From assembly GCF_963422355.1 (NCBI RefSeq), contig NC_085106.1, forward strand, positions 4,546,430 through 4,610,429: DNA of 64,000 nucleotides. The letters run 5' to 3'. Positions 35,082 through 45,867 of the stretch are shown piece after piece. This DNA is from Corticium candelabrum (lineage: Eukaryota > Porifera > Homoscleromorpha > Homosclerophorida > Plakinidae). The notes beneath the pieces were generated by a model. The model was not told the DNA's origin, ran no database searches, and saw only the letters and a list, made by a program, of their open reading frames with translations. Position 1 is the stretch's first letter, and each line of letters begins with the position of its first letter. A program made the translations under genes and the position numbers.

Positions 35082-35774
35082 ACACACCTTCCCCACTGTT
35101 CAAAGTCAAAAGGGGAGGGCTGGCTGTGCAAGAATAATGTGACTTCTTATGGACTTTAGTAATTATTCTTTTTGTTAAGGAAAACACAGTTCAAGTCAAA
35201 GGATGAACGCAAAAAAGCTGCCGAGAAGATCAAGAAAGAGGCTATGCACATTGGCAGTATATTCCAGAAACTCAGTGAAGCAGCAGTGCCTTCAGTATGC
35301 AGTGTATGTAACCAATAGGCATTCTTATCTAATTTTATACATTGTGTTGCAGACATGCACTGTACTGGAGACTCTAGCTGATGTGATAGAAATTAAGGAT
35401 ATCAGTTTATTGTCTTTGGAACTCGAGGTGTTATTTTTGTTTTGTGCCAAAGTTAGGATTGTTAGTTATGATTTTGGTTTTTGATGATAGGGACTTGTTA
35501 ATAAACACCCCGACATGAGGGAAGAACATGCTATGGCATTGTTGAGTGTTCGAGGTGATGTGAGCAAGTCACAAGCTAAAGAGGTCATATATTTTGATGT
35601 GGCAGATGTATTCAAGTATGTACTATTTTTGGCAGTGGTGTATGTGTTTGACAGATTATTGCCCAAACAAAGTTGGCGAATGCTGACTCTGATAGAGAGG
35701 AAGGCGAATATAGGGATGTTCAACGAGGTTACTTTAGTGAAATTCATATTGCTTCAGGTGGTCTTTTCAACTAG
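26114..35774 (+). CDS. EXOC3: Exocyst complex component 3 (Sec6)
   Basis: EXOC3/Sec6 is a rod-like subunit of the exocyst, which tethers secretory vesicles to the plasma membrane. Exons read here: 26114-26200, 26260-26316, 26372-26451, 26509-26739, 26803-26884, 26950-26988, 28303-28412, 28467-28580, 30395-30500, 30565-30648, 31632-31705, 31762-31854, 31916-32075, 32132-32173, 32234-32285, 32828-32901, 32960-33013, 34415-34515, 34582-~34678, ~34708-34787, 34861-34935, 35181-35294, 35353-35427, 35491-35583, 35655-35774. The N-terminal coiled coil is present, then the hallmark RIIEREEK (exon 7), VGFLPPGRPKEWK (exon 8), EMMRNP (exon 12), LFNKKW (exon 19) and ALLSVRGD (exon 24). Colinearity with vertebrate EXOC3 is good to the C-terminus (YFSEIHIASGGLFN). 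Exon 18 seems to use a GC donor, exon 7 a weak GTCGGT donor, and the exon 19/20 borders are approximate. Confidence 0.93.
27058..27588. mobile_element. Tigger-like MITE in EXOC3 intron 6
   Basis: The left end TAGTCAATCCTCGATATA is mirrored by the right end, TATATCGAAGGTTGACTG followed by TA. A TA flanks the left end as well. The sequence CAGTCAACCTTCGATATA is a typical Tigger/pogo terminus. The interior frames (27,340-27,700) are not convincing transposase. Confidence 0.7.
28735..29055. repeat. Dispersed repeat, also present near 52,400-52,840
   Basis: The segment around CTTATTTGTTTAATTATT...TTCAATTCTCT...CATCTAGCAGCCATTTTTGAT...TTTTGAAAA...ACTTGAAAACATTGG is shared in the same order with 52,400-52,840, where it reads e.g. 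CATCTAGTGGCCATTTTGAT. The copies are diverged, with length differences. Mobile family unknown. It lies in the EXOC3 intron between exons 8 and 9. 29,056-30,239 shows no other feature. Confidence 0.55.
30231..30312 (+). repeat. (AC)n microsatellite
   Basis: A CA dinucleotide array of about 70 bp just upstream of EXOC3 exon 9. The overlapping HTHTHT/CVCVCV frames are artefacts. Confidence 0.95.
30995..31326. mobile_element. MITE, pogo/Tigger-like, TA target duplication
   Basis: The ends are CAGTAGGACGCCACTAATCC and, inverted, CAGTAGGACACCACTTATCC. TA flanks both (30,993-30,994 and 31,327-31,328). Internally, CGTCGGATAACTGA and GTCGGATAACTGAG recur. About 330 bp, non-coding, in an EXOC3 intron. 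Its termini are clearly related to the element at 17,794. Confidence 0.85.
32285..32357 (+). repeat. (TG)n microsatellite abutting an exon donor
   Basis: The array begins at the donor of EXOC3 exon 15 (CAAAG/GTGTGTGTG), so the 5' splice site is itself the first repeat unit. A second GT array, with a short CG interruption, occupies about 32,711-32,776 in the same intron. Confidence 0.9.
34960..35131. repeat. Foldback element with an (AC)n array in its loop
   Basis: The left arm GGCCAGCCCCTCCCCCCCTTAAC is inverted on the right as GTCAAAAGGGGAGGGCTGGC. Between them, ACACAC runs from about 35,001 to 35,083. The termini match the hairpin at 15,130-15,201, so both belong to one foldback family. 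It lies in the EXOC3 intron before exon 22. Confidence 0.75.
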
Positions 35775-36359
35775 GCAATGTATTATAGCTAAGTATTATT
35801 GCTAGCAATTGATACTTAGGGATTGAGGAATTGAGTACATACTGTTAGGTAAATGAGATTATAGACTTTGAATTAAAATTTTACACATTGTTATGTAGTT
35901 GTGCTAATAATAGCCCTAAGTAATTAGGAGACATCTTTTAAATGATCTTCATTCTCTTATTGATAGCATTGGCGCTTTAAGTCTACATTGCAAGTGCAAG
36001 TAACAGATGATTCTCTCTATCTACTCTTTACAAAGCCTGCATAGGTTAGCTTGGTTGCTTCTGGTAATCTTTTTCACAGCTATAGTAAGCATTGGTACAG
36101 TGGCAACAACTGGGCATCTGTACATTGAACATTCAAGATTGTTATGTTAACTGCTTATAAATCAGAACATTCAACTGGCTACTATGTACTCGGACTAGTT
36201 ACAGCTACATTGTCCTACCAAGAATTCTGATTCAACTATTCAGTTTCTGACACAAATGGCTGACACATACACAGATGATGCTAGTCAATCTACCAACACA
36301 TGCAACAGCCAGCAGATACCCTAGAGACAACATCAGTCTTTCTTTGCTGACTGGCCAAT
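35775..36359. other. Convergent 3' intergenic region
   Basis: This is the 585 bp between the EXOC3 stop and the stop of the minus-strand VioB-type gene. It should contain both 3' UTRs. AATTAAAATTTTAC near 35,871 and similar AT-rich sites could serve as poly(A) signals. No coding sequence is supported. Confidence 0.5.
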
Positions 36360-39321
36360 TCAGAGATATTTGCTTTCATAGAAGAGATGGAGAGGGTTGT
36401 CAAATGTTGGCCCAGCATGCAATGAGGGTTCTCCTGTTTTAATTGGCACAGCTACCATTTCTTTGGCGCGAATGTTAAGAAGGAACATGGCACTGAAAGC
36501 AGATATTATGTCATCTGGCTGACCATTAAACACGATGTGTAGTTGATTGAGCATATCCAAGTAATGACGTCCGAATCCTTCAGCCAGCATTCGTGCTCTT
36601 GAATTTTTAGGATAATCAAAAGTGCGTGGATTATGGGGAAGTGGCCATACACCATTCATATCTAATGTAACTGGGGCACCTAAAAACAACACATGTTTAA
36701 AATTCTTATAGTAAACTACAGTGCCAAATGACTCACCAATAAATTCTAGATTGCCGTTTGGCTTCCGGAAGATGTGATGACCTTCTACTATTTCTTTAAA
36801 TTTAAAATAGTGAGCTAGTTGTTCATACTCATCTCGAGGGTCAATTTGTGAACTTCCCTCGCCTTGTTCTGCAATCAAATCAATAGCACTTAAAGCCTCA
36901 TCTAGATTTGTAACTTTAGATATCTCCAAGTGGCCTGGCAGGTTATACTGTACTTGCTGGTCAGCATGTCCAAAAATTGATTCACCCTGTTCATTTGCTT
37001 CTTTCTCTAACCTCTTCAGGTTCTTCCTCAGCCTTTTGTAAAACCCTCCGATGGTGTCATTATGGGGATGTTCATCCTCCTCAGTCAGATACTTAGGAGT
37101 TTCGATGTGCATGAATACATCTCTCACCAGGCTGATGCTGAGGGGTGACAAACGGAGTTCAAGTGCTGGATGCAGCCCTCCTGGCATCCTGCTTGGATAT
37201 ACAGGAATGAAATCGGGACTGACAAAGTCGGGACTCCCACCAACAGAAATAAGAAGATTTGCAGCTAAAGCCATGTGAAGCATCTCGTCTATTGCAACAC
37301 TCTTTATTATTTCTGCAATCTCTTCATTGTATCCTTCTTTAATTGAATACATGGCATACATATAGACAGGTATAGTCGAATGTTCAACTTGTATGGCTAG
37401 CTGCAGATTTTTTCGCAAGTCCTCGATTTCCATCTTTCCTCTTTTGCCCTTCTTGGGTGGATAGTCTTGATTGAGCCAGTCAAGTATCATCTGCTTCTTC
37501 TTTTGAGACAGATCCCTCGTAACAGGCATAAAACTCGGGTGATCAAATGGTAATTCCATTGCCATCTTGATGTATTGAATGTTACGTGGATCAGTCACAC
37601 TGTTGTAGTCCCCTAGCCTTACAATTTTCCGCATGATTGGGTAAAGATTGTCATACTGCTGAAAGATGCTGTAAACGCCATTTTCTCCATACCAAGACGG
37701 CTTGCCCTTTGCAGTGCTGTCGTATGGGAAGTCGCTGAACAAACGTATGAGCAAGCTGCTGTCTGAAAAGAGACCGTCATCACTGGTAAAGCTTACTACC
37801 AGCACGCATCCATCTACAAAATCGCGAGGTATGCCTGGATCAGTAGCTGTTAAGGTGACTGTTGCAAAACCAGTGCAATTTGTGTATACAGTGTCTGTTT
37901 CCTTGTCATTGACTTTTATTGCATTTCGGGCTTGCTCTCGTTTGTTCCAAGGTATATTATCCTGTACTAAGTGTACTTGAAATGTGATAGCATAATTACA
38001 CTGTGGCACTCCTTTATTTGTGACAAAAAACGTCTTGTCTACACTTTCACCAGGATTCATCCATTGTACAAATGTGTCTGTCGGTCTCACGACATTTTCT
38101 GTTTCAACCATTAGCACAGTTTGGTCAGTGCATTTCACAACTTTCAAATATTCCTGATTGACTGAATTAGTGTACTGAGATGGTAATTGGAATTGTTGTA
38201 TTCCTGCTGTTGTCTGAAACCATTGTTCTGATAGCTCTATTCGACCAAGTTCTGCGTCAGTTGTTTGGGTGTAGATACATAATTCAGATCCCAGATCCTC
38301 TGTATTGAGGACAAAGTCACCGTCGACCAGTCGTCTGCTTAAAGCATTACTAAAGTCAACAGTCAAACTACTTGATGTGACTTTAAACTGAGATGAAAAA
38401 ATTATGTCTCCGGTTGATGATTCTCCATCAGCAAATCTAAAGAAACGCTCACGGATATAGTTTTCTGGTTCTGCAACAGTGCCAGGGCCGACTGTACCTA
38501 CAACATATCCGTATGTCCAATTTGTGTTGCTGTCATTTGTGTTATAAATGTAAGTTGTGAATGAGACTGACAATACATCGGGACTAGTCTCTTTCAATTG
38601 CCTCAAAATTTTATATTTGTCCTTGTTTGGATCATCAGGTTCTGCCAACAGATCATTGTTCCAGTCGACGTTTAGATATGATTGATACCTTGCTGCCATA
38701 GCAATAAAGCCTCCCTGGCTGTTGACAACAAGAGGCCAGAGATTGGTAAACGCAGCTGGATGGAAGGTTGCCTTCATTACAGGTGGATTGCTGAGATATC
38801 CGTCCACGCCGAGGTTGAGCCCAAATATTTTTGAAGCAGACTGCATTTCTACATCAATATCAACCATTTTTGCGCTCACAGCTGACATGGCTGTGTCAAT
38901 AGAGCTTCCAACAAGAAGGTCTTCCGTCGAGCAGTCAGCTTCAGTAGCAGAGCAGACACTTGTGATGTATGTGTTATAGAAATCAAAAGCAGCAGTCCCC
39001 AATGGATTAAACCGAGCATTATTGTTATCCATGACCACTTCGTTCACTGGAGAAAATGTGGCTGAGTTGAAGTTGTTGAATACATTGTTGATTGTTGAAA
39101 TATCACATCGAAAGCGACCAGCAAAATGAAAGCGAGGTCTGTCCATGTAGCATGGTCGATCTGCATTAATGCCAATACACGGAGGACTGCTTGTATCACA
39201 TTGAGGTTGGTCTCTCTGTACCTATTAATTTATCAGATTAATTAGCAGGAGTCACTGCTTGCATAAGCATGAATGCGCTATGCTGCATGGGTATGTGTGT
39301 TGTGTTATACACTGTGCATGT

Positions 39322-39359
<38 letters not shown>

Positions 39360-39504
39360 CGCGCACGCACGCGTGCTTGCCGTAATGACTGCATTTATTC
39401 TACACCCACCTTCATTGTACCAGGAGAAATATGGCCTGTTCCAGCTTCAAATGCACCCGCTGGAGCAGCTGCCAACTTTACAGCTCTTTCCAACTTAATT
39501 TGCT
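36360..39504 (-). CDS. VioB-type (iminophenyl-pyruvate dimer synthase) ferritin-like protein, 5' incomplete
   Basis: Bacterial VioB is an iron enzyme that dimerises indole-pyruvate imine in violacein and related bisindole synthesis; the animal substrate is unknown. One 928-codon frame (Met at 39,146 to stop at 36,360) starts PRFHFAGRFRCD, resembling the VioB N-terminus. Its ferritin-like domain at about residues 570-700 contains NLQLAIQVEHSTIPVYMYA and VAIDEMLHMALAANLL; the E and ExxH residues are the expected iron ligands. A C-terminal helical part follows (GRHYLDMLNQLH). The frame stays open upstream of that Met. An acceptor at 39,222-39,223 joins exon 39,146-39,221 in phase to another exon at 39,410-39,504 (EQIKLERAVKLAAAPAGAFE...), so the true start lies further upstream and was not found. 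Near-absence of introns in the main exon beside intron-rich neighbours suggests an acquired or retroposed gene. Confidence 0.72.
39320..39356 (+). repeat. (TG)n microsatellite
   Basis: A short GT array (~35 bp) running into a GCGC/CACG-rich stretch. It lies in the intron between the two 5' exons of the VioB-type gene. Confidence 0.9.
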
Positions 39505-39855
39505 CTGTAAAAAAATTCTAATTACCTTAATTAATTAATGCTGGCACATGGAAGCATGAATTGGTGTCTCTGTAGTTGCAGGTGCACAGATGAAGAAACA
39601 CCAATAAGAAAGACTACCGAGGAATCGCTTATTAATTAACTTACTGTTCAGTACACTGGTTCAGAGGCTTTGCAAGGGTTTTCAATTGCTCTCTCTAAGC
39701 TACCTTTCCTTCTTATTAAAAGTTGGCCAGACGTTATGCCCACTGTAAATTTGCAAAATTTATAACAGAGATTTAGTCAACCGTTGCTGTTATAGCAAAG
39801 GAAAGCACTTTGTCATTGATGGTGCAAGCTAAATGCAATGAAGTTCGGTGCAACA

Positions 39856-40104
39856 TCAGTCAAGGACATCGCTTTTCAAACCATGTAAATGCAGATTTTC
39901 AATTAGTGTATTTAATGTCTTTCCTATATAATCCAAAGTGTCCTCTAAAATAACAATGTGCTTAGATCTAGGTGTCCAAGTGAAACTCACATCATGACAT
40001 GTGCATTCAGAGCACTCCAATAAGTATTTTATGACAGAGAATTTGCTCTCCATTTCTTGTAATGATTGATTAGCTCCTGAGGCTAATGCATGATAATGCC
40101 ACAA
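39856..40104 (-). other. Unassigned 82-codon open frame
   Basis: The frame contains a cysteine cluster (LLECSECTCHD) and looks amphipathic rather than random. It has no recognisable family and no visible connection by splice sites to the VioB-type exons downstream. It could be an upstream exon, a relic or chance. 39,505-39,855 and 40,105-40,407 hold nothing else supported, apart from a short motif at 40,311-40,340 (CTAGCCTCGTACCAGACCTTC) that also occurs in diverged form near 22,205. Confidence 0.2.
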
Positions 40105-40407
40105 ATGTAGCTATATACATCAGACTATTTCAACAATGATCCACAAACCATCTGCATAGCATTGTGACATAAGCATTCTGATATCTATCACTGTAAATTA
40201 TGACATCAAAATTTTAATTTCATAATTGATTTAAAATCTTATGCAATTGAGGTACTGCACCCTCGTATCTCAATTACATGTCAAATGTTTGTGACATACA
40301 TCTTGGCTAGCCTCGTACCAGACCTTCTCGTGCCATCGTGCCCCCGGTTCCCGTATAACAGGACAAGGCTATCTCTTGGCCACCTAATGTACTAGCTGAC
40401 TGCCTTA

Positions 40408-40873
40408 GAGCATGTTCACACCAACATCTGGACTAACTATGATTAGGCTAACTATGATTAGGCCAACCTTAACGCAAGCACGTTCACACTGCTAGCTATG
40501 ATTAGTAAGTCACGTGGGCATGTGAGTGTAATTAGCCTCAACAGTTTTTATCTGCCATATCTGCCAAGAACTTGCGTGAATTGTCTTGACGAATCCATTG
40601 CTCTAGGAGACGGCAGGAAGTAGCCATGTTGTTGCTGTATTTGTACATTTAATAAACATACAACACCACATCAGTGGCATGCTCTTCTTGTATTACTAAC
40701 CCACATTTCAAAGTCACATGCAACCACTGTAACACCACTAATGCGATCCTAATGCTACTCTTTTAAAGCATTAGAATGGTGTTACACTAATCATGATTAG
40801 GACTGGTGTGAATGAGTGGCGTCAGTGCACTAATGCCAAACTAATCATGATTAGGCCCGGTGTGAACATGCTC
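40408..40873. mobile_element. MITE with TTA target duplication (PIF/Harbinger-like)
   Basis: The terminal inverted repeats are GAGCATGTTCACACC and GGTGTGAACATGCTC. They are flanked by TTA at 40,405-40,407 and 40,874-40,876. Internal subterminal copies of CTAATCATGATTAG/ACTATGATTAG occur on both sides. The 3-bp TWA duplication is the classic signature of PIF/Harbinger-derived MITEs. No coding capacity. Confidence 0.85.
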
Positions 40874-41070
40874 TTAGACTGGAACAGAATGATTGAGATT
40901 ATTTTATTAAATAATTAATTACTCAAGGTGTAGACTGGATACATGTTATCTGTGAGCACTTGTGTCAAATTTTATCTGCAAATAAGACTGCAGCATTTCT
41001 GACAAAACAGAAATATTTATAATAATAGTTAATGTTTTTCAGCACCCCACAGGACAATGGAGTTCACACA

Positions 41071-42629
41071 TACAGTGGGTTGCCAAAAGTCTTGGTAGGG
41101 TACACAAACACTATGGTTTGCAAGTTTTTTGTGTTGTCTAACTTACATACAAATGTCATAGCAAACACCATAGGCGTAAGAAGGGGGTGGGGTGGGGTGC
41201 AGGCGCTTGCCCCTTCAACTATTCCAGCTGTCAAGTGACCAGATAATATACTAGAAAGGCAGACATAGAAACTGATAGCATTGACATAACATGCTAAACT
41301 AACATTATAGTGTTCATGTTGGTTTCCTGTTTTGCTATGTTACATGCATACATATGATTAATTAATTAATAGTACATTTAGCCTTGTTCTGCACAGTCAC
41401 GCTTTCTTGTACAAATGTGTGCAGGTCTGCTCAACCAAATCTATAGGTTCCTATGCTACTGAACATAGTCGACAAGGCAGTCTTCTTAGATCATGCACAC
41501 ATTCCTTACAAAGAAGAACTCACCACTGTAGAGCGATCAGAGATTGTTGGCATGGTGAAGGCAGAAGGACAATATTAGCTGCAGCCAGGAAGCTTAATTA
41601 AGCGGCTGCTGTCCACAATGGCAAACATACTAAAGAAGTACAAAGTAACTGCATCGCGGCAGCCAACAAGGCTAGGAATAGAAGACCTCGGGTATATAGC
41701 AACATCTCGGGATCTGTGGCACCTACAAAAGATTTATTATCAGGGAATTTACAGCAGGAGATCTTCTTGCAAGGTTATCTTTCAGAAATGAAGCCACTCA
41801 TCTCAATAAAAACATTTAGCCATGGAACAACTAGAAGAAGACTGAAGGAACTGGATATAGAGGACGAGCCGTGTGAAAGAAACCTTCTATTAGCAACACC
41901 AACAAAAGGAAGAGGGTGCAGTGGCCCCAAGAGCACAAAGGCATGACCTTGAAGGAGTGGGGAAATATGGCCTTACCGACAAAAGCAAGACTAGGCTAAA
42001 TGGAAATGATAATGGCAAAATATATGTATAGAGGAAATCTAACCAACAGTGGTTACCCATGTGCACGGTCGGAACTGTCCAACAAGGCAGGTCATGATCT
42101 GGGGAGTGGTGTCAAGTAACGGTGTCGGGCATCTTGCTTTCATTGAAGTTGATGTAACAGGACAAAGATACATCAATACTCTTAATGAACATTTTCTCCC
42201 TCTGGTTTTTATATAATAGAACACATGCAAGAGGCTAATGGAAGCCAACATTTCTGCAGTATGACAATCCAGCCTCCCACCTTGCAAAGATGTAGAGTAT
42301 TACCAGATGGAAACAGGACGATGGTGTGTTGTCAATAGCTTGGCACTGAATGATCTCAATCCCATAGAAAATTTGGGCAGAGGAAGTTTGCAACAGACCT
42401 TCAGGTCCATCCAACAAAAAGAAACAATCATAGTCGAGTGGCACAACTAGCTACCACTGGAACTAATTCAAAAACTTTAGTAATAGTGGAGAGCAGAATT
42501 GCTGCTGTAATCAAAGCAAAGTCTTAATTATAATTAGTGTAGCATATTGGATATGGCTACATAGATCACTGCATTGTTGATTTTACAAGCCATAGCTACC
42601 ACATACCAAGACTTTGGCAACCCATTGTA
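41071..42629 (+). mobile_element. Dead Tc1/mariner transposon with both ends
   Basis: The ends are TACAGTGGGTTGCCAAAAGT at 41,071 and the inverse (ACTTTGGCAACCCATTGTA) ending at 42,629, so a TA target duplication brackets a ~1.55-kb element. Plus-strand transposase fragments lie in order. A helix-turn-helix region is at about 41,500-41,600 (RRTILAAARKL). Near 42,090 is a catalytic-domain stretch (QVMIWGVVSSNGVGHLAFIE), then a piece corresponding to NPASHLAK, and near 42,350 a DLNPIEN block. Many stops and frameshifts separate them, so it cannot encode a working protein. Confidence 0.88.
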
Positions 42630-43649
42630 GATGTTGTGACATCCGTCCGTCAACTACGCTGACACTGATACGGAAACATGCATGTAGCACTTTCCAACTG
42701 GCGGCGCAGGCCTAATATTCATTATTATCATTAGACGTGCAGAGACCGGCATGGGGGCATGCATCCTGTTTACCTAACATATGTTTCTCAGACAAACGCT
42801 ATGCTACCCTTTCTAGACTAGTAGGTTAGACTAGTAACGCGGCAGAAGCTAGCTGGTTGCAAATGGCTTATGTTCTAGCAAATACAGAGCCTGTACGTAT
42901 TTACTAGAACACAAGAAGTCAGTCATGATCATGAATTCAGGACGTACGTATGTTTTACCTCTCAGTCGTTTGTCTTGCTCGAAAGCGTCGTACTTGTCGC
43001 CCGCTTGTACACACACAGCTGTGAAGAATGCTAAGACTCTATAGAAAGTCGAGCAGCGGTTAATTAAGGTAACAAACGCAAGTTTCTTGACTGCATGGTA
43101 GCTCAGAGGCATGACTTGATGCATGCTTACAGCAACAATGATTTCAATCTTGGAGTGCAGTCTGGCATCTTGCAGTATCTTTAGCTAGACGTGTAAACCC
43201 AGCTGCTGCTCGCCCAGGAAACCGCCACGCTCGTAGAAACTCGAAATCACGAGACGAGAACAAAGGCGCGTCCCCGGATAGAAGCCATTGGAATTTTTCA
43301 CTAAAGTGCGTTCGCGCATTAGAGAGACTGGTGGAATGTGGCCATTTGCGCGACAAAGATGTTGCCCTCCGGGCGGATATTGGTATCAATCGAAAGCTCT
43401 TCACTTGCCGGATCTAATTACACTCACTGTTGGGCTACAGAGACGTAGCTGAAGTTAATAGAGCCAATTTCCTGTATTTTAATGAGTTAGGGGGCGGAGA
43501 AAGGCGGGACTAAGGCGGAATTAGGGTTAATTGCATAAAGCTAAGTACATAATTGTTATAGCTAGCAGGTTGTTAACAGTAACCCAACACAGTAAACTTC
43601 CCAGTTGGGGTGTCAGCTAGCTAGGAAAGAGTGCGTCTAGGGTCCGTTT
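42630..43649. other. No supported gene
   Basis: Two minus-strand frames (42,849-43,124 and 43,144-43,404) are open but share no family I recognise. The second has a NARTHFSEKFQWLLSGDAP segment that could be a degraded exon. Confidence 0.4.
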
Positions 43650-43934
43650 CTACTCTTCATCCTTGGAACTTTCAGTTTCAGACGACGACGAATCTTCTGA
43701 TTCAGGACCAACTTCGAATTCAATGACCATCTGCTCTACAACGTCGTCTAACACACCGTGTATTGTCCTGTAATGCTTCTCCACCTTCTCACGTACGTGA
43801 TTCACGCAGTTTGCCCACTTTTCCACAGTAACGTTTGCTAGACCTTCTCTACACAGACGCTTGATGTTTTCCATCGTAAACCCACCAATCCCTGTGTTGT
43901 GCTGTGCAGCATAACTGTAGGTCAAAGTCCTCAA
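43650..43934 (-). pseudogene. Isolated C-terminal tail of a DDE transposase-like gene
   Basis: The 94-residue frame contains GFTMENIKRLCREGLANVT and EKWANCVNHVREKVEKHY and ends in an acidic DSSSSETESSKDEE tail. This is the pattern of the region after the catalytic domain of IS630/Tc1-like DDE transposases in invertebrates ('FTM.NV..L...A...VT...W..C..HV...E..Y'). No catalytic domain is seen upstream on the minus strand, so it is a fragment or a lone exon. 43,935-45,381 shows no supported gene. Confidence 0.5.
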
Positions 43935-45381
43935 ATGGATGTCATCAACGCTGAAGAATGCACTAAATGGCTGGTCAGTTTGGTTCTGGTATGGTCAAAT
44001 TAGTCAAGTTCTCGTGGTTTCCAGACGCTTCTCTGAGCCAGAAGTGAATGAGTGTATGTATCTGGTACTTAAAGCTGTTCCTAGAAGAGGCAACTGACAC
44101 ATACAACCAGTGAGCGCATAGAAACATCCAGGTCTGTTGTCATGGGTTATAGCAAAAGTTCAATTTTTAGTATATCATTGCATCATGAAGCAAACCGCGT
44201 TTCAAGCCAGCGAGGCAGCCAGAGGCAACACGTTCATACGTACACTTTCACGTAACAATATAGTTACCTAGTTTGTCATAGACACCAAACGCTCTGAAAC
44301 AGAGATGCTAATTGCCTTCTGTGACAACATAACATCCGTTTACACAAGCACTACGCCACGCCTTAGGGTGTACCCTACATTCCACCAGTCGTTCTAATTC
44401 GTGAACGCACTTTACATTCATCAAATTCATGATCAAGTAACATAAACAAACTCTTGAAATTTTGGTTAGGTTTAATAAATAATAAATAACTAGATGACTT
44501 GCATACAATTAGTTATACAAATATATTATTAACTAATAAATAATATTAAATAAATACTAGATTAAATAAAGGTTTCTGATAAAGTTAATTATTGTAGGAA
44601 AACAGGCTACCTCTTTTCTTCCAAAAAGGATTATATTCTAGCGCCTGACTAGCACGTGACCTAATCACGTGCATAAACGCACCTCCGAATTTACAGCTTA
44701 GGGCGCGACGAAGTGGGCCTGGAGACGAGGCTACAATAAATGTTGTTTGATTATACTTGCATGCAAGAGTATGCATGCAGTAGTAATTGCAGTGCAAGCT
44801 CCTCCTTTGTCACGCGTGTCACATGCACATGAGCTCTTTTGAGCTAAACTCCGGCACTAAGACCATGTCCCAGAGCTATCTAGGACAATTATTATCAGTG
44901 GATTTTTGTTTGCTTAGTGCCCAAATTTATTTAGAATGAGAAATTTAAAGTTCAAAGTTACTATTAATTAATGAAAATTTAGACTTGCTACTGTTGTTAA
45001 TTAATATAATATTTCATACCAACTTCAGTAGTTGTCTAATTAAGTGCAGTGTCATGACTTTGTGGATGGCTAGAACCTTCAACCAAGGTAAATTAGTTTG
45101 ATTAATTATTCATAAAATTAAATTTAACTGCCATAAACATCAAGGAGGCATCATGAGGAAAATGGCTGACACCCTAGGGATCACTGTGCCCGAGCACTTC
45201 AGGCCGTCGGGTAGATCCATACCTGACAAAATGTTTTCAGTTCAACTGTTATAATCAATGATAATGATGCACTTCACGTGTATTGAAACGACATCACTGT
45301 TAACAAGTTGAATGAGCAGACACTACCGACAATCTCAGTATATCCACAACTGATAAATTATCTCTAAACATAAATTCTAGC

Positions 45382-45867
45382 TCATCGTTTTCTTGCAAAT
45401 TCTGCTTGTAGCCACTCGGAGTTCCTGTAATACATCGGATCACCAAGCTTCCATACCGTCCGCATATACATGTAATAATAAACAACTGAAGTGACCCTGT
45501 GGAGAACATAGACTGCTTGCACGCCATCGTCTCTCCACACAAAAGCATTCTCATCACCCCATTGCAGCTTGAGAGTCCAAATGTGATATACCAAGCACAA
45601 GGTTAAGTAGACAAAGCACAAAACTATTGCCGACTTGAATTTTCGTATGAGCAACGTGACTAGACCCGCACGAAAGACGTAAGTGTTGAAGAAGAGGAGA
45701 AAGAGAATGATGATCTCAAACACGAGGCTTGCGTCCTGCACAATATACAAAACCAACAGCACGACGTCTTCCGTCGCAAACAATCCCGAGAAAGAATTCA
45801 CCACAAGATCGATCGCTAGAAGAAGAAACTGCAGGCAGAGAATGAGACGGTAGCGCGCAACCCGCAT
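45382..45867 (-). CDS. TMEM138: Transmembrane protein 138
   Basis: TMEM138 is a small four-pass membrane protein needed for ciliary transition-zone function and ciliogenesis; mutations in people cause Joubert syndrome. The start at 45,867 gives 161 residues, the same size as the vertebrate protein. The longer upstream frame (to 46,083) overlaps CCDC77 and lacks homology. Visible matches are LCLQFLLLAIDLVVNSFS near the N-terminus, the IILFLLFFNTYVFRAGLV block in the middle and LGDPMYYRNSEWLQAEF at the C-terminus. Four hydrophobic segments are evident. It is uninterrupted by introns. Divergent to CCDC77. Confidence 0.95.
   Translation of the reverse strand: MRVARYRLILCLQFLLLAIDLVVNSFSGLFATEDVVLLVLYIVQDASLVFEIIILFLLFFNTYVFRAGLVTLLIRKFKSAIVLCFVYLTLCLVYHIWTLKLQWGDENAFVWRDDGVQAVYVLHRVTSVVYYYMYMRTVWKLGDPMYYRNSEWLQAEFARKR

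Noticed and set aside
37051..38979. Plus-strand frames within the VioB-type gene
   Set aside because: They are antisense shadows of the 928-codon frame.
43144..43404. 86-codon minus-strand frame (NARTHFSEKFQW...)
   Set aside because: It looks mildly protein-like but matches no family I know and has no splice or transposon context.
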